A DNA stretch of 10,300 bases from JBAZOJ01 sp041648755. Its GTDB lineage: Bacteria > Planctomycetota > B143-G9. The translations under genes and the position numbers were made by a program. Positions 1 to 6,274 of this stretch are shown here, in pieces (position 1 is the stretch's first letter; the number at the start of each line of letters is the position of its first letter). The DNA lies in the NCBI GenBank assembly GCA_041648755.1, contig JBAZOJ010000134.1, positions 1 through 10,300 of the forward strand, given 5' to 3'. Under the pieces are notes generated by a model that was not told the DNA's origin, ran no database searches, and saw only the letters and a program-made list of their open reading frames with translations.

Positions 1-53
1 CGGCAATTTCCGCTCAGGCGGGATTGTGCCTAATGGGTGTGTATTATCAATAA
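1..53 (-). repeat. Partial copy of the upstream region of the Lmo0937-type gene promoter
   Basis: Positions 13-53 align without gaps to 5279-5319, with 33 of 41 bases identical by hand count. The conserved blocks are CTCAGGC, GGATTG, AATGGGTGTG and TTATCAATAA. The first four bases, CGGC, also match 5267-5270, so the similarity runs to the window edge. In the second copy this DNA lies just upstream, on the minus strand, of the promoter of a 48-aa membrane protein gene. A similar promoter and gene may therefore lie just left of this window, which is inference. Confidence 0.6.
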
Positions 54-185
54 AGATGAGGGTCTGCTTCCCAGGCTGGCTTTCGCGCTTTCCGGACAAT
101 CCGTGGTAGAGAACTTCCCGGCTGCTCCTTCCTTCCGCGTGCCTCGCGTCGCCACCCACAAACGGTAGAATCATCCCCGAGGTGG

Positions 186-191
186 TATAAT
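186..191 (+). promoter_or_regulatory. -10 box TATAAT of a probable leaderless mgtA transcript
   Basis: A perfect TATAAT ends eight bases before the ATG at 200, which would place the transcription start at or next to the start codon. No good -35 hexamer is visible 16-18 bases upstream. The CD225 gene at 5519 has the same layout: TAGAAT, then ACCGCC, then ATG; here it is TATAAT, TACCGACC, ATG. Leaderless starts of this kind are common in Deinococcus and Actinobacteria. A GAGGTGG at about 179-185 overlaps the region but is too far from the ATG to be a convincing SD. Confidence 0.5.
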
Positions 192-199
192 TACCGACC

Positions 200-2863
200 A
201 TGACAAAAGGCAGCCTCGGTAGAGACATGACGGAAATCTCGGAGAAGCCTCAAGATGCCTCTCCACAACCGGCAACCGTTCCCGTTGGCCACGAGGTGCG
301 CAACACCGCTGAACTATTGGAAAATGCGCGTGCCGATTCCGACACGGTCCTCAAGGGGCTCGGTTCGCAACTCGACGGTTTGAGCTCCGCGGAAGCCGCT
401 TCCCGCCTTATGAAGTATGGGACGAACGAAGTCGCCAGGGAGAAGCGTCAATCCGCGTTTATGCGCCTCATGGCCAACGTGAAAAACCCATTAGTCCTGC
501 TTCTTCTTGCACTGGGGGTGATTTCCTACCTGACCGGTGACCAGAAAGCCACTGTGGTCATCTTTTCCATGGTGATTCTGAGCGTGGTGTTGCGCTTCTA
601 CCAAGAGATGCGGGCTGACAACGCGGCCGAAAAACTCAAGGCGATGGTCAGCAACACCGCGACGGTGGTGCGGGACGGCAAGGAAGAAGAAGTACAGCTT
701 AAGACGCTCGTTCCCGGCGATATCGTCAGGCTGGCGGCCGGAGACATGGTGCCCGCTGACGTGCGTGTTCTTTCAACAAAAGACTTGTTTGTCAATCAGG
801 CAGCCCTCACCGGAGAGGCCTTGCCCGTTGAGCGCAAAGCCGCCCCCGGGTCTGCTGATGTTCAGAACCCGCTCGACATGCCCGATCTCTGCTTTCTCGG
901 CTCCAATGTTGAGAGCGGGTCGGCGACCGCAGTGGTTATCCACACAGGTGATCGCACCTTTTTCGGCACGCTCGCTGCCAGCATCGTAGGGCAGCGCCAA
1001 TCGACCAGTTTCGATTTGGGGATCAACAAGTTCACATGGTTGATGATCAAGTTCGTGGCCGTGATGGTTCCGGCGGTGTTCCTCATCAACGGGTTCAGCA
1101 GGCATGACTGGCTGGAGGCATTCCTGTTTGCCATGTCGGTGGCTGTCGGGTTGACTCCCGAGATGCTGCCGATGATCGTGACCGTCAACCTGTCTATGGG
1201 CGCTCTCGCAATGTCTCGCAAGAAGGTGATTGTCAAGCGACTGAACGCTATCCAGAACTTCGGTGCGATGGATGTCCTTTGCACCGACAAGACCGGCACG
1301 CTGACTCAGGGAAAGATAGTTCTCGAAAAGCATCTGGACGTTTACGGCGAGCCCAGTGAGAAAGTGCTGCATTTCGGCTACTTGAACAGCTTCCACCAGA
1401 CCGGGTTGAAGAACCTGATGGACAAGGCGATCCTCGACCATGAGGAACTGAGAGAGCACCTGAAGGCTGACGAGAAATTCCGCAAGATAGATGAGATCCC
1501 TTTCGACTTCGTACGACGACGCATGTCGGTCGTTGTTGAAGACGAGACCGGATTGAACACACTGATCTGCAAGGGTGCAGTGGAAGAAGTAATGGGCCTG
1601 TGCACTCACGTGGAAGCCAAAGGGGAGGTCATCGAGGTCCTTCCTGAGCACGACGCCAAGCGCAGGAAGTTGGCTGACGAACTGAACGGTCAGGGCTTCC
1701 GGGTAATCGCCCTGGCCTATAAGCAAATGCCGGGCTCATCGGACGAGCCCGTCTATTCGGTCAAGGACGAGTCTGACATGATCCTGCTGGGTTTCATGGC
1801 CTTCCTCGACCCGCCAAAAGAATCCGCAACTGAGGCGCTGAAGAGGCTTCATGGCTTGAGTGTGGACGTCAAGGTCCTGACCGGCGACAACGAGATCGTC
1901 ACTGCCTACATCTGCAAGGAAGTGGGGATGCCGGTCGAGCATCTTCTTCTTGGATCTCAGATCGAGACGATGGGCGAATCGGAGCTGGCCGAAGCCGCCT
2001 GCACGTCAAGCGTCTTTGCCAGACTTGCGCCCGCGCACAAGGAGCGCATCATCCATGCGCTGCAGAGCAAGGGCCACGTAGTGGGATTCATGGGCGATGG
2101 CATCAATGACGCCCCGGCGTTGAAGGCTGCCGATGTGGGAATCTCGGTGGACGGCGCCGTGGACATCGCCAAGGAATCATCCGATATCATCCTGCTGGAA
2201 AACAGTCTTCTCGTCCTGGAGCAGGGCGTCATGGAAGGCCGTCGGGTGTTCGGCAACATCGTCAAGTACGTCAAGATGGCTGCCAGTTCGAACTTTGGCA
2301 ACATGTTCAGCGTTGTGGGCGCAAGCGCATTTTTGCCCTTCCTGCCAATGTTGCCGATCCAGGTTCTGACAAACAACCTTCTGTATGACTTTTCGCAGAC
2401 TACCATCCCCACAGACACCGTTGACACCGCGTGGCTGACCAAACCGCGACAGTGGACGATTGGCAATATCCTGCGCTTCACGCTTTTCATCGGCCCGATC
2501 AGTTCGATTTTCGATTACCTGACGTTCTTTATGATGCTGTACATTTTCAACTGCTGGCAGAATCCGGAGATGTTCCACACCGGCTGGTTCGTGGAGTCGC
2601 TCTTCACCCAGACGCTCATCATCCATGTCATTCGCACTAACAAGATACCGTTCTTCCAAAGCCGTGCCAGTTGGCCGCTTATCATTGCCTCCCTGGCCGT
2701 AGTCGCTCTGGGCGCCTTGCTGACGGTATCGCCCCTTGCGACCCCGCTCGGGTTCGTGGCGCTTCCACCGCTGTATTGGCTGTATCTGGTCGGCATTGTC
2801 CTGTGCTATGCGGTTCTGACGCAGTTGGTGAAGACCTGGTTCGTTCGCAGGTTTGGTGATTGA
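200..2863 (+). CDS. mgtA: Magnesium-translocating P-type ATPase (MgtA/MgtB type)
   Basis: This is an inner-membrane P3B ATPase that imports Mg2+ using ATP. The 887 residues match the family length (E. coli MgtA is about 898), and similarity to MgtA is continuous. Visible motifs are the actuator TGEALP (204-209), the M4 segment GLTPEMLP (317-324), the phosphorylation site DKTGTLT with D363, the nucleotide-domain KGA (458-460), TGDN (561-564) and the hinge GDGIND (632-637). The MgtA-typical M5/M6 region is SNFGN...NNLLYDFSQ (about 697-732), and three or four helices follow to the C-terminus. All catalytic motifs are intact. The start at 200 fits a leaderless transcript; ATG 227 (878 aa) is the alternative. 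No MgtL-like leader or Mg2+ riboswitch space is visible, so regulation probably differs from that of enterobacterial mgtA. Confidence 0.96.
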   Translation: MTKGSLGRDMTEISEKPQDASPQPATVPVGHEVRNTAELLENARADSDTVLKGLGSQLDGLSSAEAASRLMKYGTNEVAREKRQSAFMRLMANVKNPLVLLLLALGVISYLTGDQKATVVIFSMVILSVVLRFYQEMRADNAAEKLKAMVSNTATVVRDGKEEEVQLKTLVPGDIVRLAAGDMVPADVRVLSTKDLFVNQAALTGEALPVERKAAPGSADVQNPLDMPDLCFLGSNVESGSATAVVIHTGDRTFFGTLAASIVGQRQSTSFDLGINKFTWLMIKFVAVMVPAVFLINGFSRHDWLEAFLFAMSVAVGLTPEMLPMIVTVNLSMGALAMSRKKVIVKRLNAIQNFGAMDVLCTDKTGTLTQGKIVLEKHLDVYGEPSEKVLHFGYLNSFHQTGLKNLMDKAILDHEELREHLKADEKFRKIDEIPFDFVRRRMSVVVEDETGLNTLICKGAVEEVMGLCTHVEAKGEVIEVLPEHDAKRRKLADELNGQGFRVIALAYKQMPGSSDEPVYSVKDESDMILLGFMAFLDPPKESATEALKRLHGLSVDVKVLTGDNEIVTAYICKEVGMPVEHLLLGSQIETMGESELAEAACTSSVFARLAPAHKERIIHALQSKGHVVGFMGDGINDAPALKAADVGISVDGAVDIAKESSDIILLENSLLVLEQGVMEGRRVFGNIVKYVKMAASSNFGNMFSVVGASAFLPFLPMLPIQVLTNNLLYDFSQTTIPTDTVDTAWLTKPRQWTIGNILRFTLFIGPISSIFDYLTFFMMLYIFNCWQNPEMFHTGWFVESLFTQTLIIHVIRTNKIPFFQSRASWPLIIASLAVVALGALLTVSPLATPLGFVALPPLYWLYLVGIVLCYAVLTQLVKTWFVRRFGD

Positions 2864-2887
2864 TGGCCGCGGCAAGTCGTGTACACT
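2860..2887 (+). promoter_or_regulatory. Possible promoter of the RNB ribonuclease gene
   Basis: A -35-like TTGATG (2860-2865) overlaps the stop codon of the ATPase gene. A 16-base spacer separates it from a -10-like TACACT (2882-2887). Each hexamer matches the sigma-70 consensus at four of six bases, so this is only suggestive. Co-transcription with the upstream gene is also possible given the 70-bp gap. Confidence 0.3.
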
Positions 2888-2889
2888 CC

Positions 2890-2910
2890 CCGGACTGGAA
2901 ATCTGTCCGG
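2890..2910 (+). repeat. Inverted repeat CCGGAC...GTCCGG in the mgtA-RNB gap
   Basis: CCGGAC (2890-2895) and GTCCGG (2905-2910) are perfect inverted arms around a 9-base loop, directly upstream of the SD of the ribonuclease gene. There is no U-tract, so it is not a standard terminator. It could be a leader hairpin or an operator. Confidence 0.35.
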
Positions 2911-2933
2911 AGATCCTCAGGAAAGGTGACACA

Positions 2934-4409
2934 ATGACCGATCACGATAACAGGCAGCACCGCGCAATACTGCGAAGGATCGCCCGCCGGGCAATGCTCG
3001 AGAGGGGGCTCGCGCCGGATTTCTCGGCGCGTGCGCTCGCCGAACTCGCCAATATCCACGGTCCTGCCACGCGAGATAGTGCGCCCTCCCGTGATCTCAG
3101 GCACCTTTTGTGGTGCTCCATTGATAACGATGATTCCCTCGACCTCGACCAGTTGACCGTCGCCGAAAGCCTGCCAAACGGGGCCGTTAAGATTCTTGTT
3201 GCCGTCGCGGACGTTGACTCGCTCGTGAAAAAACTGTCGGCGATCGATGACCATGCCTGGCAGAACACCACCTCGGTTTACACCGCTGCCGAGATTTTCC
3301 CGATGCTCCCGGAGAAACTGTCCACGGACTTGACATCGCTGAAACCTGATTCGGACCGGATGGCCTTGGTCGCCGAAACGATCCTTTCCGCAGACGGAGT
3401 GCTTCAAAGCTCAACCATCTACAGAGCGATGGTGCAAAACCGCGCCAAGCTGGCCTATAACAGCGTGGCCGCCTGGCTGGACGGCAATGGCCCGATGCCT
3501 CGCGAGATCGGCATGGTAGAGGGCCTTGAACAGAACCTGCGGCTCCAGGACCGCATGGCCCGAAAGCTCCGGGCGCTTCGCCACGAGCACGGTGCGCTGA
3601 ACCTCGAAACCATCGAAGCGCGTCCGGTTTTTGATGGGGATGTCCTTACGGATCTGACTGCCGATGTGCGGAATTGCGCAAAGGACATCATCGAGGATTT
3701 CATGATCTCCGCCAATGGCGTGACAGCGCGCTATCTCGCGTCCAAGGGGTTCCCGTCTCTCCGACGCGTTGTTCGCACTCCCAAACGCTGGGATCGAATA
3801 ATCGAGGTCGCCGCGGAGCATGGTGCGAAATTGCCTCCCGAGCCCGATCCGATTGCCCTCGAACAGTTCCTGGTTTCGGCGAGAGCCACGGACCCTCTCC
3901 GCTTTCCCGATCTCTCTCTCAGCGTCATCAAGTTGCTGGGGCAGGGCGAGTACATGGCCCAACTGCCGGGCGACAATGTCCCCGGGCACTTTGGCCTTGC
4001 AGTGAAAGATTACGCCCACTCCACCGCGCCGAACCGCAGGTTCCCCGATTTGATAACCCAGCGGCTTCTGAAAGCTGCCTTGGTTGGTTCCGCATGTCCC
4101 TATTCTAACGACGAACTGGCAGCCCTTGCCAAGCACTGCACGGAAGAGGAAGACGCGGTTAAGAAGGTAGAACGGTTAGTCACCAAAGCCGCCGCCGCGA
4201 TACTACTGGAATCGCGTATCGGGGAGCGGTTTGATTCAATTGTCACCGGCGCGTCGGCTAAGGGCACGTGGGTACGCCTTCTGCATCCACCCATTGAGGG
4301 CAGACTGCACGAGGGCTTCGAGGGTCTGGATGTCGGAAACAAGGTTCGAGTGCAGTTGGTCAGCACGGATGTCGAACGTGGGTTCATCGACTTCCGACGA
4401 GTGGTCTAA
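2934..4409 (+). CDS. RNB-domain ribonuclease (RNase II/R-like exoribonuclease)
   Basis: This is a probable 3'-5' exoribonuclease of the RNase II superfamily, cytoplasmic, 491 aa. The start at 2934 is chosen because AGGAAAGG (2919-2926) precedes it; the frame is open back to 2853 but has no ribosome site there. Residues 1-60 are a short helical, basic N-terminus rather than the usual cold-shock domains. The RNB core follows, with first motif SIDNDDSLDLDQL (62-74) and late motif HSTAPNRRFPDLITQRLL (362-379). A degenerate S1-like OB tail occupies about 430-491. By alignment with E. coli RNase II, catalytic Asp 201, 207 and 209 correspond to D64, D70 and D72, whereas Asp 210 is replaced by Q73. 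Related compact RNB proteins are known in many bacteria, for example the RNase II-like protein of Deinococcus. The specific RNA substrate is unknown. Confidence 0.88.
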   Translation: MTDHDNRQHRAILRRIARRAMLERGLAPDFSARALAELANIHGPATRDSAPSRDLRHLLWCSIDNDDSLDLDQLTVAESLPNGAVKILVAVADVDSLVKKLSAIDDHAWQNTTSVYTAAEIFPMLPEKLSTDLTSLKPDSDRMALVAETILSADGVLQSSTIYRAMVQNRAKLAYNSVAAWLDGNGPMPREIGMVEGLEQNLRLQDRMARKLRALRHEHGALNLETIEARPVFDGDVLTDLTADVRNCAKDIIEDFMISANGVTARYLASKGFPSLRRVVRTPKRWDRIIEVAAEHGAKLPPEPDPIALEQFLVSARATDPLRFPDLSLSVIKLLGQGEYMAQLPGDNVPGHFGLAVKDYAHSTAPNRRFPDLITQRLLKAALVGSACPYSNDELAALAKHCTEEEDAVKKVERLVTKAAAAILLESRIGERFDSIVTGASAKGTWVRLLHPPIEGRLHEGFEGLDVGNKVRVQLVSTDVERGFIDFRRVV

Positions 4410-4446
4410 GCCGGGGCGTTCCTGCCCATGCTGCTGGTTTTCGTAG

Positions 4447-4469
4447 GGGCGATACCCATGTGTTCGCCC
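4447..4469. repeat. Inverted repeat GGGCGA...TCGCCC after the RNB gene
   Basis: Six-base arms GGGCGA (4447-4452) and TCGCCC (4464-4469) flank an 11-base loop, 37 bp past the ribonuclease stop codon. The wording resembles dispersed GTAGGGGCGA...TCGCCC palindromes seen in other repeat-rich genomes. With no T-tract it is at best a weak terminator. Confidence 0.35.
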
Positions 4470-4494
4470 GAGCTGCTGGTCGCCAAAGTACACG

Positions 4495-4515
4495 ATGCGT
4501 CCCGCTTCGTGCTTA
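4495..4515. repeat. 21-bp dispersed repeat, copy 1
   Basis: The 21 bases beginning ATGCGTCC and ending CTTA match 6499-6519 with 18 of 21 identical by hand count. Both copies lie in spacer DNA near a heptamer composite repeat. Function unknown. Confidence 0.4.
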
Positions 4516-4545
4516 TCCTGGCTGTTTGCTCGACACGACAGCCAT

Positions 4546-4640
4546 CGGCCTCCGGCCTCCGGCCTTTAGCCTGGCTTCAGTGGCCGCTGGCCGCTCTCTT
4601 ATTCCTCATTGTTCATTGCTCATTGTGCATTGTGCATTTG
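4546..4640. repeat. Heptamer composite repeat, copy 1
   Basis: The copy opens with CGGCCTC heptamers (4546-4565), followed by a 30-base linker, CTCTTATTCC (4596-4605), and then CATTGNN heptamers to about 4637. Its architecture and spacing are the same as at 6275-6366, without gaps up to the variable heptamer tail. It fills the space between the convergent ribonuclease gene and the 77-aa protein gene. No convincing reading frame is present; plus-strand frames through it (from 4428, for example) overlap the real minus-strand gene. Confidence 0.75.
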
Positions 4641-4874
4641 TCAGCTCTTCTTGCCGCCCAATGCAAAAGTCAGCGCCAGAGTCACGGCGCCGACCGCAAT
4701 TGCGCCAATGCAGCCCCACATGGGGATATTGACTTTTTCCTTGTCATCAACTGACACCTTTACGGGACCTACCGTTGTCGAATGCGTGTCACTGGTGTAC
4801 GTGAAGCTGGTGAAGATCAACCCAAGCACGCCTGCTGCTATCAGCACGAGCGCCGCAATCTTGATTGCTTTCAT
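4641..4874 (-). CDS. Small two-helix membrane protein, 77 aa
   Basis: The start at 4874 is supported by AGGAG eight bases upstream on the minus strand; the frame is open further, but without a ribosome site. A hydrophobic helix (about residues 4-22) leads into a polar loop (23-51) containing TYTSDTHSTTVGPVKVSVDDKEKVNIP. A second helix follows (52-73), with a lysine-rich GGKKS end. This layout matches a widespread family of small uncharacterised bacterial inner-membrane proteins, often found beside stress-associated small proteins; I do not recall a secure family name. The loop is probably periplasmic or surface-facing. It lies downstream of the 48-aa gene on the same strand, but two hairpins in a 132-bp gap suggest separate expression. 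Function unknown. Confidence 0.8.
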   Translation of the reverse strand: MKAIKIAALVLIAAGVLGLIFTSFTYTSDTHSTTVGPVKVSVDDKEKVNIPMWGCIGAIAVGAVTLALTFALGGKKS

Positions 4875-4904
4875 TCTGTGTTCTCCTGTTCTGTAACCGT
4901 TGTT

Positions 4905-4928
4905 CCCCGGCACGGAAATCGTGCGGGG
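4905..4928. repeat. Hairpin in the leader of the 77-aa gene
   Basis: CCCC-G-GCACG (4905-4914) pairs with CGTGCGGGG (4920-4928), leaving one bulged G and a GAAAT loop. It lies about 30 bp upstream of the 77-aa start on the minus strand. It may be a 5'-UTR stem or part of the 3' end of the upstream small gene. No T-tract is present. Confidence 0.45.
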
Positions 4929-4956
4929 AGTAACTACTAAAGAGCACCGCGAAGCA

Positions 4957-4973
4957 CGGGAAGGTACTTCCCG
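4957..4973. repeat. Perfect hairpin CGGGAAG-gta-CTTCCCG
   Basis: Seven-base perfect arms with a three-base loop lie 34 bp downstream of the stop codon of the 48-aa gene on the minus strand. The position suits a 3'-end structure of that transcript. Neither side has a run of T, so factor-independent termination is not assured. Confidence 0.45.
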
Positions 4974-5006
4974 GCTCGACGGCACTTCATCTTGTCGGCA
5001 AAGTTG

Positions 5007-5153
5007 TTACGCGGGCTTGCCCTTGTAGATGCGCAGGAAGAGCGCAATGATGGCGACAATCAGGAGGACATGGATAAGTCCACCCACCGTGACCGAGGCC
5101 ACGAGCCCCACGAGCCATACGGCAAGTACAATGACTGCAATGGTTACGTACAT
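5007..5153 (-). CDS. Lmo0937-type small membrane protein, 48 aa (paralogue 1)
   Basis: The start at 5153 is set by GGGAG six bases upstream on the minus strand; the frame is open to 5201 but lacks a ribosome site there. The protein is almost entirely hydrophobic: a first helix (about 2-20, with WLVGL), a GGLIHVLL motif at 24-31, and a second helix ending in a basic RIYKGKPA tail. This pattern (WLVG...GGxIHxLLxxAII...R...G) is that of the Lmo0937 family, named after a Listeria protein and widespread in bacteria; its biochemical role is unknown. It shares 23 of 48 residues with the paralogue at 6611-6757. The genes, leaders and promoters are collinear at a constant 1604-bp offset, so they arose by duplication. 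An extended -10 promoter and a roughly 100-nt leader precede it. Confidence 0.85.
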   Translation of the reverse strand: MYVTIAVIVLAVWLVGLVASVTVGGLIHVLLIVAIIALFLRIYKGKPA

Positions 5154-5200
5154 CTGATGCTCCCTTGCCACAGGATGGCGAATCGGGACTTTTGGGACCA

Positions 5201-5252
5201 CTGCAGCCTTAGGTAAGTCGACTGATCCGTGTAGAGTACGGAGTCTGTTTCA
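5201..5252 (-). promoter_or_regulatory. Conserved leader element upstream of Lmo0937-type gene, copy 1
   Basis: Bases 5220-5252 (33 bp) are identical to 6824-6856, and CTGCAGCC (5201-5208) matches 6805-6812 at the same offset. On the minus strand the block holds an imperfect inverted repeat: GACT-CCGT, a 7-base loop, ACGG, a bulged ATC, then AGTC. It begins a few bases after the extended -10 box, so it should form the 5' end of the mRNA, about 65-100 nt before the ATG. A stabilising stem, a translation control site or a DNA operator would all fit. Confidence 0.6.
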
Positions 5253-5257
5253 CAGTG

Positions 5258-5266
5258 AGTATACCA
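5258..5266 (-). promoter_or_regulatory. Extended -10 promoter of paralogue 1
   Basis: The minus strand reads TGGTATACT, an extended -10 (TGn plus TATACT, five of six bases of consensus). The second paralogue has TGATATACT at the matching place. No good -35 hexamer is visible, as is usual for extended -10 promoters. The predicted transcription start is near 5251. Confidence 0.5.
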
Positions 5267-5319
5267 CGGCTGTTCATACTCAGGCAGGATTGCAGTAAAT
5301 GGGTGTGCGTTATCAATAA
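5267..5319 (-). repeat. Upstream region shared with the window's left edge
   Basis: This is the fuller copy of the 41-bp repeat described at 13-53, located just upstream of the extended -10 promoter on the minus strand. The conserved blocks AATGGGTGTG and TTATCAATAA sit about 35-60 bp upstream of the predicted -10, where an activator could bind. The equivalent place in the second paralogue is not clearly similar. Confidence 0.55.
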
Positions 5320-5424
5320 GAGTCGGAAGACTCACATCGATGGTCAGAATGCTCAGGATTGGGGAGTGCCCCTGTCCCGGGTCCCGCTTTGTGTCTGCCT
5401 TGGCTTCTCGCACGTCGTCCTCGC

Positions 5425-5466
5425 CTCTCTTATTCGTCATTGTGCATTCATCATTGCTCATTCTCC
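5425..5466. repeat. Heptamer repeat, partial copy 2
   Basis: CTCTCTTATTCGTCATTG is followed by degenerate CATTNNN heptamers. This is the right half of the composite repeat at 4546-4640 and 6275-6366. The CGGCCTC left half is absent or unrecognisable here. It lies in the divergent gap upstream of the CD225 gene. Confidence 0.6.
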
Positions 5467-5483
5467 TCGCCCCCCGATTTCCC

Positions 5484-5512
5484 TTGCCTCTCCTGCCTTC
5501 CGGGAATAGAAT
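5484..5512 (+). promoter_or_regulatory. Promoter giving a leaderless CD225 transcript
   Basis: A -35 TTGCCT (5484-5489), a 17-base spacer and a -10 TAGAAT (5507-5512, five of six bases) are followed after only six bases by the ATG at 5519. The transcript should therefore start at or within a base or two of the start codon. No convincing SD is present, consistent with leaderless translation. Confidence 0.5.
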
Positions 5513-5518
5513 ACCGCC

Positions 5519-5878
5519 ATGCCTGAGGACACAATACCGTGCAATCGTTGCGGATGTCCAAACGAGGACAACAACTACAAGTGCGTGGCCTGTGGCGCCG
5601 TCATCCACGAGGCCAGCGTCGTCCCTCCTTCCAGGGATATCGCAAATCACCTGGCTCTGGCAATCCTCGCGGCCATCTTCTGCTGTCTTCCCTTTGGCAT
5701 CGTGGCAATCGTTTACGCCGCGCAGGTCAACGCCCAGCAGGCTCGCGGTGACATTGCGGGCGCGCAGCGTGCATCCGGGGAAGCCTGGCGATGGATCAGA
5801 GTCTCACTTGTTGCGGCGATACTCCCATACTTGATTGTTGCCATCTATGTCGCAATGCTCATCTCAGTCAGACATTGA
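5519..5878 (+). CDS. Zinc-ribbon CD225/dispanin-family membrane protein
   Basis: The 119-aa protein starts with a zinc ribbon using C8, C11, C22 and C25 (two CxxC knuckles ten residues apart). After a short linker comes a CD225/dispanin (IFITM-like) domain from about residue 40. Its first hydrophobic segment is LALAILAAIFCCLPFGIVAI (46-65), followed by VYAAQVNAQQARGDIAGAQRAS (66-86), a typical CD225 intracellular loop, and a second helix at 94-116. Bacterial CD225 proteins are short membrane proteins of mostly unknown function; animal relatives alter membrane properties. The start is chosen for the leaderless promoter just before it. The end overlaps the next gene, so the two are probably translated together. 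Confidence 0.87.
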   Translation: MPEDTIPCNRCGCPNEDNNYKCVACGAVIHEASVVPPSRDIANHLALAILAAIFCCLPFGIVAIVYAAQVNAQQARGDIAGAQRASGEAWRWIRVSLVAAILPYLIVAIYVAMLISVRH

Positions 5879-6263
5879 TCCCCATCGGCGAAAACGGCGA
5901 TTCTGGGCTTTGGCAGCCCTGATCGCAGCCGCACTCGTATCGGGCGCGCTACTCCTATTCTGGAATGACCCGGCCCGGTCAGGTATTTTCCCACCATGTC
6001 CGTTCCACTTTCTTACAGGGCTGTATTGCCCCGGCTGCGGCTCGCTCCGCGCGATGCATGCCATTCTGCATGGCGACGTACTGACTGCGCTGAGGTTCAA
6101 CCCCCTGCTGCTGATCGCAATCCCGTTGGTCGCACTGCTTCTTATCAAGCCCGCAATTGGTCGGAATCCCTGGGTGCCCCGCATTGTGCTTGTGGTTTTC
6201 GTTGCCTACTGGGTGCTGCGCAACATCCCCATCTGGCCGCTAACGTGCCTCGCCCCCGGATAA
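5847..6263 (+). CDS. DUF2752 membrane protein
   Basis: The 138-aa protein carries the DUF2752 signature CPFHFLTGLYCPGCGSLRAM (51-70) followed by HAILHGDVLTALRFNPLLL, with cysteines C51, C61 and C64. Three helices are evident: about 19-38, 84-101 and 111-128. The biochemical role of DUF2752 is unknown; the paired cysteines could bind metal or form disulphides. It begins inside the CD225 gene with a 32-base overlap, which suggests translational coupling, since no SD is visible. A TTG at 5835 is an alternative start adding four residues. From memory, DUF2752 and CD225 genes often sit side by side in other phyla, which supports a shared function. Confidence 0.85.
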   Translation: MSQCSSQSDIDPHRRKRRFWALAALIAAALVSGALLLFWNDPARSGIFPPCPFHFLTGLYCPGCGSLRAMHAILHGDVLTALRFNPLLLIAIPLVALLLIKPAIGRNPWVPRIVLVVFVAYWVLRNIPIWPLTCLAPG

Positions 6264-6274
6264 AGGACTCATCC

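Noticed and set aside
99..111. Possible third copy of the small-gene leader element (ATCCGTGGTAGAG)
   Set aside because: Only about 12 bases agree with ATCCGTGTAGAG, with an inserted G and no surrounding conservation; chance is likely enough.
1..199. Mg2+ riboswitch or mgtL-like leader before the ATPase
   Set aside because: The -10 box directly before the ATG leaves no leader, and no leader ORF or characteristic structure could be seen.
773..1726. 317-aa minus-strand reading frame opposite the Mg2+ ATPase gene
   Set aside because: It lies wholly antisense to a strongly supported conserved gene and has no recognisable domain or ribosome site.
2177..2932. 251-aa minus-strand frame opposite the ATPase 3' end
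   Set aside because: Arg/Gln/Glu-rich composition typical of a reverse-frame shadow, with no motif and full overlap with the real gene.
3411..4136. 241-aa minus-strand frame opposite the RNB gene
   Set aside because: Antisense shadow of a gene with clear family motifs.
4546..4640. CRISPR-like periodic repeats
   Set aside because: The period is 7 bases with no unique spacers and no cas genes, so these are simple tandem heptamers.
4428..4754. 108-aa plus-strand frame after the RNB gene
   Set aside because: It is built from the heptamer composite repeat and overlaps the SD-supported 77-aa minus-strand gene.
5144..5650. 168-aa minus-strand frame across the divergent gap
   Set aside because: It covers the promoter elements, a repeat and the start of the CD225 gene, and shows no domain.
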